Assembly: GCF_000195635.1 (NCBI RefSeq)
Contig: NZ_GL882687.1
Coordinates: forward strand, 1 to 64,000
DNA: 64,000 nt
Direction: 5' to 3'
Source of the DNA: Bacteroides fluxus YIT 12057
Lineage (GTDB): Bacteria > Bacteroidota > Bacteroidia > Bacteroidales > Bacteroidaceae
The notes under the pieces are model-generated. The model saw nothing but the letters and a program-made list of their open reading frames with translations, was not told the origin of the DNA and ran no database searches. A program made the position numbers and the translations under genes. Every line of letters starts with the position of its first letter. The first letter of the stretch is position 1. Below are positions 8,979 to 16,979 of this stretch, piece after piece.

Positions 8979-10856
8979 TTACCAACCGTAATTTTGAACT
9001 AATAATTTGTTTCTATCCAATTCTCTTTGTGTGAAAGGATATAGATAATGGTTTGAGTTGAATACACGTGTTTCAAACACAACTCTTTTCCAGTAGCCGG
9101 CAGGGGCAGTGTCGCCTGTTCCGGGGAAGAGTGTGTCCATGCCATACATCGGACCTCCATCCACATCTTCGGCAATCATCCAAGTGCGTGTGTCAAAGTA
9201 ACGGTGGTTTTCGAAAGCAAGTTCGATGCGGCGTTCCTGGCGACACAGCTCGATGAGTTTTTCTGTGGTGGCTTCGGGGTAAACAGTCTTGATGCCTTCC
9301 AGACCGGAACGGTCGCGCAAGTCATCCCAAAGTTCCATGGCTTTTTCTTCATATCCACTCGGTAAACTTACACCGCGTTTCTTGCATTCCAGCGTTGCTT
9401 CTATGAAGTTGAGGTACATTTCGCCCAGACGGAAAGTGGGGAATGTGATGTTACCCCATGAACCGCTTACGGAATTACTGGTGTGGTCGTAGAAGCGGTT
9501 AAGCAGGTAACCGGCTTTAGGATAGTCATGGGATTTGTTGGAGTTGGCTCCTTTGGCGAAGGAGCATTTGGTTTTGGCGTTGCCATGTTTCCAATAACCG
9601 TCGCTGAAGAATACGGTGACATAGAAGCGGGGCTCTCTGTTCTTATACATATTGGGAGCTTCGATGTTATATCCGTTCTTGTCGCCACCCCATGCCGGAT
9701 AGGTCCAAGTGCTTTTCATAAACTCATCGGCAGAGTAGCCTGAGGTCTCGTCAATGATGGGGGTGCCGTCTTTCTGATAACCGTTGATCGGGTAACGGCC
9801 GTTGTCCATGGCATACGCATCCACTTGCTGTTGTGTGGGGCCTACACCGCCGTAGGCTGTTCCTGACAGACCGGTAGGTGCTGTATGTACTCCTAAAGTA
9901 TAGCGTCCTTTGTATCCGGTTGTCCAGATTAGCTCATCGTTCCACAGGGCTTGAGTGATTCCGTAATAGTTTTCGTAAGGATTGGAACCGTCCCCGCTCC
10001 GGTATAGCTTATACATGGGGTTGTCTATCAATACTTTTGCGGCATTGGCGGCTTCCAGCCATTTTTGGGGATCATTGGTAGCCGGAAAGAGGTTGCTGCC
10101 ATCAGGATTCTTCATGTTTGCATAGAGTCTGCAACCGTTGAAGAGGTCACGGGCAGCGTACAATTTCAGACGGGATATTACAGCCTGGCAGGCACCCTTG
10201 GTGGCAAGCCCTTTTTCCGTATCACTTTCCCAGCTGTCTTTGATGGCAGGATTGTTGATGCAGTTTTCCATTTCGGAAACGACATACTGTAGACATTCGT
10301 CCCATGTGTTACGCTGGCGGTACAGGGCTTCGGTAGAAGCGGTGAAGTCCAACAGTTCATCGCCTATCAGAAAGACAGGACCGTAAATGCGCATCATCAG
10401 GAAATAGTAGTAGGCACGTGCAAAGCGCGACTGTGCTTTCCACATTTCCAACTCGGCCTTTTCTAAAGTAGGGTCGTTTTCCAGACATTTGTCCGCATTT
10501 TGCATGAAGATGTTGCATTCGCGTATGCCACGGTAGTAAAAAGTCATTTTTTCGTAAGGAACCGCAGATGCGTTCCATGAGCCGAAATTAATCCAGCGTG
10601 TGTCGCGGTTATATGTCACCGAACCTTCGTCTGAAGCTCCTACCCAAGGAGAGTAGTTGAAATCGTCCGCGTCATTGGGAAGGAAACTCATGCTGTTCAG
10701 CCAATATTGTTTGGTTGTAGCTTTGGTCTTCCAAATCTTGTCAAATGTCAGAGCTTCGTCTTCCTGCCTGTCCAAAAAGTCTTCGCAGGATGAGAGAATC
10801 AAGGCGCACAATATGCAACTTGTAAACCACATGTATCTTTTTAATATTGTTTTCAT
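8979..10856 (-). CDS. SusD/RagB-family nutrient-binding lipoprotein (M60 locus)
   Basis: A 625-residue SusD homologue. The lipobox LSSC is followed by the typical EDFLDR start. TPR-like helices carry the SusD signatures QSRFARAYYYFLMMRIYG near residues 145-163 and RLGEMYLNFIEA near 475-487, and the C-terminal RxERRIELAFENHRYFD motif is present. SusD proteins cap the SusC channel on the cell surface and capture substrate. It lies 21 bp downstream of its susC partner and 12 bp upstream of the DUF1735 lipoprotein gene, so the three are surely cotranscribed. Confidence 0.95.
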   Translation of the reverse strand: MKTILKRYMWFTSCILCALILSSCEDFLDRQEDEALTFDKIWKTKATTKQYWLNSMSFLPNDADDFNYSPWVGASDEGSVTYNRDTRWINFGSWNASAVPYEKMTFYYRGIRECNIFMQNADKCLENDPTLEKAELEMWKAQSRFARAYYYFLMMRIYGPVFLIGDELLDFTASTEALYRQRNTWDECLQYVVSEMENCINNPAIKDSWESDTEKGLATKGACQAVISRLKLYAARDLFNGCRLYANMKNPDGSNLFPATNDPQKWLEAANAAKVLIDNPMYKLYRSGDGSNPYENYYGITQALWNDELIWTTGYKGRYTLGVHTAPTGLSGTAYGGVGPTQQQVDAYAMDNGRYPINGYQKDGTPIIDETSGYSADEFMKSTWTYPAWGGDKNGYNIEAPNMYKNREPRFYVTVFFSDGYWKHGNAKTKCSFAKGANSNKSHDYPKAGYLLNRFYDHTSNSVSGSWGNITFPTFRLGEMYLNFIEATLECKKRGVSLPSGYEEKAMELWDDLRDRSGLEGIKTVYPEATTEKLIELCRQERRIELAFENHRYFDTRTWMIAEDVDGGPMYGMDTLFPGTGDTAPAGYWKRVVFETRVFNSNHYLYPFTQRELDRNKLLVQNYGW

Positions 10857-10877
10857 CTTTACATATATATTATTATG

Positions 10878-13800
10878 TTATAAACTTGCGTTAAATCCAA
10901 TCATGATGACTCTTGAAGGAGGATAACCTTCTCCGGAAGCATTTCCCTTTTCAGGATCCCAAAGCTTGAATTTGCTGAATGTCAGCAAATTGTTGCCTGA
11001 TAGATAGACTCTGAATGAATTGACAAACGTTTTGTCCAGCACTTTCTTGGGAATGGTATATCCAAGCTCAAAGTTCTTCAGACGCATGAAACTTCCGTCG
11101 CGCATGTTCCAGGTAGATCGTTGGCCGTTATTGGACGAACCGGGACCGCCGCTGGTGCTCAAGCGGGGATAAATGGCGGCTGCGTTGGCTTCGGGTGTGT
11201 TGGTGCTTTTCCATACGTGGCTGTAGATATCGGCGTTGATGGCGCTTCTTTCCAGGTTACCGCTGGAGAAGGGAGTCATAGGAGTACCGCCCAAGAAGAA
11301 TGAAGTGCGTGCCACTCCCTGGAAGAATACGTTGATATCCCATCCTTTCCATTCTGCCGTAGCTCCGAATCCGTACATGATCTCGGGCAAGTTGGTATAG
11401 CCGATGGCTACTTGGTCTTGCGAGTCGATTTTTCCGTCACCGTTGATGTCCTGGTACTTGATGTCGCCCACGCGGTATTCACCGAAAGTTTGCTGAGGGC
11501 TGTTGTCTATTTCCTCTTGATTCTTGAACAATCCCATTGCCACGAGGCCGAATGGTTGAAGGCTGCCGCCTGAACCGAAGGGTTTGCCTATGCGGTTCTG
11601 ATACTTGTAGGCCCAGTCGGGTTCGTCGTTGTTGAGCAGCTCGTTATGGGTGTATGTAAAGTTTCCGCGGGCAGTGAGGAATACCTCTCCTACCTTTTGC
11701 GAGTACTCCAATGTACCGTCAAAACCTTGGTTCAGTGTTTCACCGATATTGGTATATGGAACCTTGCTTAAACCCACAATGGCGGGAAGACCGGCACGTT
11801 CCAAGAAGATACCGGTACGTTTTTCATGGAAATAGTCTGCCTGTACTCTCACCTTATTGAAGAGTGAAAATTCAACTCCCACATTGGTCTTCTTGGCTTC
11901 TTCCCAAGATACGTTCAGGTTCTCTACGTCTCCCATTCGGATACCATAGCCTCCTTCACCTCCGGAAACGCCGTAATTCCAAGATTGGGGGGCTTGCTGG
12001 TTTACGCCTACGATGGTGGATTGATACATCCAGCGGCGTGTTCCGCCGATATCATCGTTACCTACTATACCGTGGGAAGCTTTTAACTTCAGCATGTCAA
12101 CGACCTTGGTAAGTGGCTGGAACCATTTTTCGTTGGATACCATCCATCCTACGGCAACTGCCGGGAAAAAACCGAAACGGTGTCCGCGCGCAAAGTTTTC
12201 GGAACCGTTATAGCCGACGTTCACTTCTGCAAAATACGTATCTTTGAAGGCATAGGTCAAACGTCCTGCGATACCTTGGTTCTTGTAAGGGAGGGATTTG
12301 AACTTGTCACCATCCTGTGTGCGGTTGTGTATCTTATGGTTGTACAGGAACAATGCGCCCACACGGTGTTTCTCGGCAAACAGGCGATTGTAGTTCAACG
12401 ATGCTTCCAGATAGGTAGTCATGGTTCCGTCTGTTTGTTTTTCGTAACCGAGTTCGTTGTTTCCCGAATAGATGGGATTGCCGAAAATCAGGTTTCCGTT
12501 CTCGTCGCGGCCGCTGGCGTGGTATTGGGTAGGAGTTTTCTGTCTGATCTGTGTGGTGGTGTTGTAGGCATCCCAGGAGAACTTGGCATTGGCTGTCAGC
12601 CCCTTTAACGGTTCCCAAAGTTTACCCATGTCTTGAGTCAGCCCTACCAATGCCTGTGATGAGTTCCAGAACTGTTCACGGTAGCCCGAATGTACCAGCA
12701 GGTTCCAGGGATTAAAGCCCGAAGCTGCGGAGGGGGCGGAGATGGTTCCGTCGGAATATTCTACAGGGAAAGCATTCGGGGAAGTATTGAAAGTATATTC
12801 CCAAATCTGGTTTTTATCGTTACCCGGCGAGAATGATTTTTCGTAGATATTCGCCATGTTGATGTTCAGGACCGTACTTTTGGTTAAAGAAAAGTCCATG
12901 TTGGCACGGAAGTTATATTTGTAGTAGTGGATGGACGAATTGTAATCGTATCTATCACCCGCATTTTTGAAGATAGAACTTTCGTTGTAGAAAGAGCCTG
13001 AAACATAGTATTTGCAGATGTCTCCACCACCGGTTACGCTCAGGTTGACGCGTTGGTTGGAAGCCATGTCGTTGTACAAAGCGTCAAGCCAGTCTACATT
13101 GGGGTATAAGTCCGGATCTGTGCCGTTCTTATATTTTTCAATGACTTCATCCGAATAATATTTTGTGCCGCTGGCTTCGTTGTAGAGTTCGGCCCACTCT
13201 GCGGAGTTGGCGAATTTGGGAAGTTTGGTAGGCTGGGTGATGCCGTATTCTGCGCGTGCGGCAATCTTGGGCTTTCCTTCGCTTCCCTTTTTAGTGGTGA
13301 TCAAAATAACGCCATTGGCACCGCGCACACCATATACGGCAGAGGCGGAAGCATCTTTAAGGATGGAAAAAGAGGCGATGTCATCGGTATCTACCAAGTC
13401 GAGTTCACGCTCGATGCCATCTACCAAGACCAATGGCTTGGAATTGCCTTTGAAAGAAGACACGCCGCGGATGTAAAAGTCGGCTGCTCCGCTTTTGCCG
13501 GGTTCACCCGAGCGGGTCATGGCAACGATACCTGCCAGTTGTCCGGCCAATACGTTGGAAATTGAGGAGCCCGGTACTCTGAGCTTGCTGGCATCGATTG
13601 TGGAAATGGCTCCTACCACACTCTCTTTCTTTTGATGGCCGTAGCCTACTACCACGACTTCATCCAGAACCTCTGTGTCGGGATCAAGAGTTACGTTGAT
13701 AACGTTACTGCTACCGATTGCGATTTCTTTTTTCTTGTAGCCTATGTACGAAAATTCGAGGACACCGCCTACGCCTTCAACTGTGATGGAGAACTTTCCG

Positions 13801-14249
13801 TCAATGTCGGTTACTGTACCTGTAGAGCTGTTTCTCAACCAGATACTGGCACCGATGACGGGTTCTTTGACGTCAGAACCGATTACCGTACCGGTAATGA
13901 CTCTTTTTTTGGCTTGTTGGGTTGAAGGGACAGAAAGTTTGTCATTTTTCAGGATGATTTCTTTTTCTTTCAATACATAGCTGATACCGGTTCCTTTCAA
14001 TACGTTGTCGAGTACTTCGCTGATTGTGCCTTCGCAGTTGATGTCTTGTTTCTTCAAGTTATTGACGAGGTCGGATTTGAAGAAGAAAGTGTAGCTGCTT
14101 TTACTTTCAATCATTTTAATGATTTGCTCCATGCTGAGCGCTTTGCCCTGGATACTTATTATGTCTTGGGCGGCACTGATGGAAGTGGGAAACAATAACA
14201 ATGTTAAGGTACATATCAGGTACCATTGTCTTAGATATGAATTCTTCAT
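10878..14249 (-). CDS. SusC/RagA TonB-dependent transporter with STN domain
   Basis: A 1123-residue outer-membrane transporter. After the signal peptide (cleavage near SAAQD) comes an STN (secretin and TonB N-terminal) domain at about residues 30-100, then a CarboxypepD_reg-like domain (about 118-205), a TonB box region EVLDEVVVVGYG, the plug (about 215-330) and the 22-strand barrel ending in an aromatic-rich terminus. The STN domain is diagnostic of transporters that pass a substrate-bound signal to a FecR-type anti-sigma factor, and fecR and an ECF sigma gene are adjacent. The 223-bp upstream gap carries inverted AAGTTC-N5-GAACTT repeats that could make its promoter invertible. No TAnnTTTG box points toward it in this sequence. 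Confidence 0.96.
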   Translation of the reverse strand: MKNSYLRQWYLICTLTLLLFPTSISAAQDIISIQGKALSMEQIIKMIESKSSYTFFFKSDLVNNLKKQDINCEGTISEVLDNVLKGTGISYVLKEKEIILKNDKLSVPSTQQAKKRVITGTVIGSDVKEPVIGASIWLRNSSTGTVTDIDGKFSITVEGVGGVLEFSYIGYKKKEIAIGSSNVINVTLDPDTEVLDEVVVVGYGHQKKESVVGAISTIDASKLRVPGSSISNVLAGQLAGIVAMTRSGEPGKSGAADFYIRGVSSFKGNSKPLVLVDGIERELDLVDTDDIASFSILKDASASAVYGVRGANGVILITTKKGSEGKPKIAARAEYGITQPTKLPKFANSAEWAELYNEASGTKYYSDEVIEKYKNGTDPDLYPNVDWLDALYNDMASNQRVNLSVTGGGDICKYYVSGSFYNESSIFKNAGDRYDYNSSIHYYKYNFRANMDFSLTKSTVLNINMANIYEKSFSPGNDKNQIWEYTFNTSPNAFPVEYSDGTISAPSAASGFNPWNLLVHSGYREQFWNSSQALVGLTQDMGKLWEPLKGLTANAKFSWDAYNTTTQIRQKTPTQYHASGRDENGNLIFGNPIYSGNNELGYEKQTDGTMTTYLEASLNYNRLFAEKHRVGALFLYNHKIHNRTQDGDKFKSLPYKNQGIAGRLTYAFKDTYFAEVNVGYNGSENFARGHRFGFFPAVAVGWMVSNEKWFQPLTKVVDMLKLKASHGIVGNDDIGGTRRWMYQSTIVGVNQQAPQSWNYGVSGGEGGYGIRMGDVENLNVSWEEAKKTNVGVEFSLFNKVRVQADYFHEKRTGIFLERAGLPAIVGLSKVPYTNIGETLNQGFDGTLEYSQKVGEVFLTARGNFTYTHNELLNNDEPDWAYKYQNRIGKPFGSGGSLQPFGLVAMGLFKNQEEIDNSPQQTFGEYRVGDIKYQDINGDGKIDSQDQVAIGYTNLPEIMYGFGATAEWKGWDINVFFQGVARTSFFLGGTPMTPFSSGNLERSAINADIYSHVWKSTNTPEANAAAIYPRLSTSGGPGSSNNGQRSTWNMRDGSFMRLKNFELGYTIPKKVLDKTFVNSFRVYLSGNNLLTFSKFKLWDPEKGNASGEGYPPSRVIMIGFNASL

Positions 14250-14300
14250 ATTTCTTTGGATTAATAAAAGGTTAACTTATAAATTGCTTCTACTTAAAAC

Positions 14301-14317
14301 AAGTTCATGTTGAACTT
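14301..14317. repeat. Inverted repeat, left copy (candidate inversion site)
   Basis: AAGTTCATGTTGAACTT has perfect 7-bp arms around TGT, i.e. AAGTTC-N5-GAACTT. It lies 52 bp upstream of the susC start. It is the exact reverse complement of 14453-14469. Confidence 0.8.
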
Positions 14318-14340
14318 GGTGATATTAAAAAAACTTCAAG

Positions 14341-14348
14341 TAGCTTTA
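14341..14348 (+). promoter_or_regulatory. Weak -7-like box inside the candidate invertible segment
   Basis: TAGCTTTA differs from TAnnTTTG by one base and sits 21 bp after a TTGG at 14316-14319 at the edge of the left repeat. It points away from susC in this sequence and would point toward susC if the segment were inverted. This is a weak match. Confidence 0.3.
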
Positions 14349-14452
14349 TTCCATTGTAATTCAGATTCTTTTTTAGGTTTTCATTCTTCTTTTTTTTAAG
14401 GGTTAAACAATTCTTACTATTGTAGGGGACTTATATTCGGCTCTATACGGTT

Positions 14453-14469
14453 AAGTTCAACATGAACTT
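14453..14469. repeat. Inverted repeat, right copy (candidate inversion site)
   Basis: AAGTTCAACATGAACTT is the reverse complement of the left copy. Here the palindrome extends to 10-bp arms (14450-14459 and 14463-14472) and abuts the fecR stop codon. Although it could form a hairpin, no T-tract follows on the minus strand, so a simple terminator role is less likely. Confidence 0.8.
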
Positions 14470-14472
14470 AAC

Positions 14473-15420
14473 TTAATGCAGGACAATAAGATTATTGTCT
14501 TCTGTTTTTTGTTGTAAATCGAAGCTGATACATATTTTATTCAGGACATCATGTAAACTTTCGGTTTTCCGTATTTTTCCGGAAAAAAGTTCTTCTCCTA
14601 TCTTGCTGTCTTTTACTACGATATTCACCTTGTAAATTCGATTGATAAATTGCAGCAGTTCTCCGAAAGGCTTCTTTTCGAAATGATATTCATCCGTTCG
14701 CCAGTCATATTCTTCAGGGTCTATCTTGCTTAGATTTATATTGTGCGATATTCTGTCGTATGTAAGTTGTTCTGTAGGTTTCATTTCGATTGGGTGTGTT
14801 TGTTCTTCAGAATTGAAAACAATTTTTCCTGTGAACAGTGTAATCAGTGCTTTCGTTGGGTTTAGCTGAACATTGAACTCGGTACCTTTCACTTCGATAC
14901 AAGCCTCCTGAAAGTGCACTTTGAAGGGGGAGTTCGCCTTTTTTACCACACTGAAGTAAGCCTCGCCGTCCAGTTCTACTGTACGGTTATTCAAAAATCT
15001 TTTGGGATAGCTGATTTTACTGCCTGCATTCAGCCAAATAGTAGAACTGTCCGGTAGCATACAGACCATTTTTTCATGGGCAGGAGCGGTGACCGTCAAA
15101 TAAGAGTTGTTTATTATCTGGGCTATCCATACTCCTACTAATAAGACGGCAACGGCAGCAGCGATGGAATATCTCATGTTGAAGTGGAGCTTCTTGAACT
15201 TGCTTTTGTCGGAGTCATCTTTTGTCTGCCAACAAGAATCGGCAATCTTGTCCCATATCTCTTCTGAATCGATTTTGTCCTGTATGTGCTGTTCGGACTC
15301 CTCATTCCATTGTTCAGACAGTAATTTTTTCATGGAGGGGGTTTCTGAGAGCTGAATCCTTTCTGAAGCATTCAACTTTCCTTTGAGCATTTTCTTTATA
15401 AGATATATATAAGCGGTCAT
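14473..15420 (-). CDS. FecR-family anti-sigma factor
   Basis: A 315-residue inner-membrane anti-sigma regulator. The cytosolic N-terminal part (about 1-88) is predicted to bind the ECF sigma factor. One transmembrane segment (about 90-110, rich in A, V and L) is followed by the periplasmic FecR domain (about 118-215, with the motif FKVHFQEACIEVKGTEFNV) and a C-terminal DUF4974/STN-like domain (about 245-315). It receives the signal from the STN domain of the neighbouring SusC. It is transcribed divergently from the sigma gene, unlike the common sigma-then-anti-sigma operon order, and is separated from susC by the repeat-bounded 223-bp region. Confidence 0.95.
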   Translation of the reverse strand: MTAYIYLIKKMLKGKLNASERIQLSETPSMKKLLSEQWNEESEQHIQDKIDSEEIWDKIADSCWQTKDDSDKSKFKKLHFNMRYSIAAAVAVLLVGVWIAQIINNSYLTVTAPAHEKMVCMLPDSSTIWLNAGSKISYPKRFLNNRTVELDGEAYFSVVKKANSPFKVHFQEACIEVKGTEFNVQLNPTKALITLFTGKIVFNSEEQTHPIEMKPTEQLTYDRISHNINLSKIDPEEYDWRTDEYHFEKKPFGELLQFINRIYKVNIVVKDSKIGEELFSGKIRKTESLHDVLNKICISFDLQQKTEDNNLIVLH

Positions 15421-15563
15421 TCTTATCTTGTTTTAATGGGGTTACATATATAAATACAATCCATGTTGAGTTATCCCTTATCTGTTTTCCCTTTTTTTTT
15501 AAAAAACTTTTCTGCCTATATAGCTTTTTAGGAGGTTGAAGTGGGTATTCTGTAAAAATAAGC

Positions 15564-15571
15564 TATATTTG
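15564..15571 (+). promoter_or_regulatory. -7 promoter box of the ECF sigma gene
   Basis: TATATTTG followed by C matches the consensus. A TTG at 15536-15538 is 25 bp away, longer than usual. Confidence 0.55.
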
Positions 15572-15579
15572 CAAAAATA
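15572..15579 (-). promoter_or_regulatory. -7 promoter box facing the anti-sigma gene
   Basis: TATTTTTG on the minus strand abuts the sigma gene's -7 box with no gap. If both are used they are mutually exclusive for polymerase binding. It may instead be a chance result of the TTTGCAAA palindrome. Confidence 0.35.
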
Positions 15580-15615
15580 TGTTTCATGATTATAATTAAT
15601 TCTACCCTTTTGGAT

Positions 15616-16179
15616 ATGGAAGAAGAAAAAGTGTTGGAACGGTTAAAAGAGGGTGAGCATGAAGCTTTTACACAATTGTATAATGCCTATTGGAACCAAG
15701 TGTATAACTTTAGTCGTTTATACGTTTCATCGGTAGAAGATTGTAAAGAGATTGTTCAGCAAGTATTTGTAAAGGTATGGGAAGCCCGGACTTTAATTAA
15801 GGAGAAAGAAAATTTCAGGGGCTTTTTATTCATAATAACCCGTAATATCGTTTTTAATCTCTCGAAGAAGAGTTTCAATGAATCTTTTTATAAAATGTCT
15901 GTATTGTCGGCTTTCAGTGATTCTATGGAACAGGCCAACTGTGATGTGGAAGAAGAAATAATGGCATCGCAGTTGAATGATTATATCAATCAGTTGGTGG
16001 ATTCTCTCCCCGCACGTCAGAAAGAAGTTTTCGTGTTAAGCCGTCAGCACCATCTAAGCCATAAGGAAATAGCATTTCGCCTTGACATTAGCGAGAAGAC
16101 GGTAGAGCAGCATATTTATAAGGTGCTGAAATTTTTGAAAGAAAACCTCCAGTTGTTTACGATCTTTTTGGCGTGTTAA
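15616..16179 (+). CDS. ECF-family RNA polymerase sigma factor
   Basis: A sigma-70 family ECF factor of 187 residues from ATG 15616; an in-frame ATG at 15586 would add 10 residues. Region 2 (AFTQLYNAYWNQVYNFSRLY through IVQQVFVKVWEAR) and region 4 (PARQKEVFVLSR, then a helix-turn-helix ISEKTVEQHIYKVLKFLK) are complete. ECF sigmas of this Bacteroides class activate SusC/SusD operons when the STN-bearing SusC relays substrate binding to the FecR anti-sigma. The target here is most likely the adjacent susC-susD-DUF1735-M60 operon. The preferred start places methionine before EEEKVLERLKEGEHEAF, the usual N-terminus of the family. Confidence 0.93.
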   Translation: MEEEKVLERLKEGEHEAFTQLYNAYWNQVYNFSRLYVSSVEDCKEIVQQVFVKVWEARTLIKEKENFRGFLFIITRNIVFNLSKKSFNESFYKMSVLSAFSDSMEQANCDVEEEIMASQLNDYINQLVDSLPARQKEVFVLSRQHHLSHKEIAFRLDISEKTVEQHIYKVLKFLKENLQLFTIFLAC

Positions 16180-16235
16180 CCGGTGCGCCTTTCCGGAAGC
16201 TTCTTTGGTGCGGGGAGAGGATCTGGATATATTCG

Positions 16236-16883
16236 TTATTCGATGAACCGCACTTTTTCCTTGATTCTTGGTTTGGCTACCGGTGTTTCATCGGGATAAC
16301 CGAAAGCGATGCAATACAATAGTTGGTAACCTTCGGGAAGTGCCAGTCTCTTGAGGTATTCGGCGGCAGCCGGAGTAGAGGTCATAAAACGTGTGGGGCC
16401 TCCCAGGCAGCAGGAGCCTATTCCCATCGACCAAGCTGAAAGAATCATATTCTCACCCAATAAGCCGCAATCAATCTGCGACAGGTCATACGAAGGGTCA
16501 TTGGCTATAAATACTACAGTAGAAGCATTACGGAACATATTCTTGAAGTTAGGATCTCCGGTAACGGCCGGGTTCTCCTTTTTATAGATTTCGGTAATTC
16601 CATTTATAAAATCCGGATTATCTACCACCCGTACTTCCCAGGATTGTTTGTTCTGTCCGTTGGGGGCGTTGATGCCGCAATCCAGTATAATCTGCATGGT
16701 ATCGCGGTTTACGGCTTGTGGTTTGTACTTGCGGACACTGCGGCGTGACATGATGGTTTCTATCACGGTATTTTCCTTGTTGACCTCCATACTTGTGCTT
16801 TCACTTTTTTTCTGCACTTGTGTGCTACATCCGAAACATAACAACAGGCTCGCACCTAATAGCATAAACTTTAAATTCTTCAT
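16236..16883 (-). CDS. Lipoprotein nitroreductase-family protein
   Basis: A 215-residue FMN-dependent nitroreductase-fold protein. The core has the usual signatures: IETIMSRRSVRKYK for the FMN phosphate-binding arginines (about residues 42-55), NAPNGQNKQSWEV, and the C-terminal IAFGYPDETP. It has a clear lipoprotein signal peptide (hydrophobic stretch with lipobox CFGC at about 16-19), which is unusual for a flavin enzyme family that is normally cytosolic. The substrate cannot be deduced. It is monocistronic, with its own -7 box at 16921-16914 tucked into the pckA terminator. Confidence 0.88.
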   Translation of the reverse strand: MKNLKFMLLGASLLLCFGCSTQVQKKSESTSMEVNKENTVIETIMSRRSVRKYKPQAVNRDTMQIILDCGINAPNGQNKQSWEVRVVDNPDFINGITEIYKKENPAVTGDPNFKNMFRNASTVVFIANDPSYDLSQIDCGLLGENMILSAWSMGIGSCCLGGPTRFMTSTPAAAEYLKRLALPEGYQLLYCIAFGYPDETPVAKPRIKEKVRFIE

Positions 16884-16913
16884 ACTCTGTAATATATATT
16901 AGATTGTTTTCTG

Positions 16914-16921
16914 CAAATCTA
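16914..16921 (-). promoter_or_regulatory. -7 promoter box of the nitroreductase gene
   Basis: TAGATTTG followed by C on the minus strand, 31 bp upstream of the start codon and directly after the pckA terminator T-tract. Confidence 0.6.
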
Positions 16922-16923
16922 AC

Positions 16924-16956
16924 AAAAAAAAGCGGCTCCCGTCATCGGGAACCGCC
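16924..16956 (-). terminator. Intrinsic terminator of pckA
   Basis: A GC-rich stem (about 16932-16941 with 16945-16955, loop TCAT) is followed on the minus strand by a run of seven or more T. Confidence 0.88.
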
Positions 16957-16979
16957 TTAAAAATATGTAAACTGGCTTA

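Noticed and set aside
14450..14472. Rho-independent terminator directly after fecR
   Set aside because: The hairpin has no following T-tract on the minus strand, and an exact inverted copy 135 bp away points to a recombination or binding site instead, though partial termination cannot be excluded.
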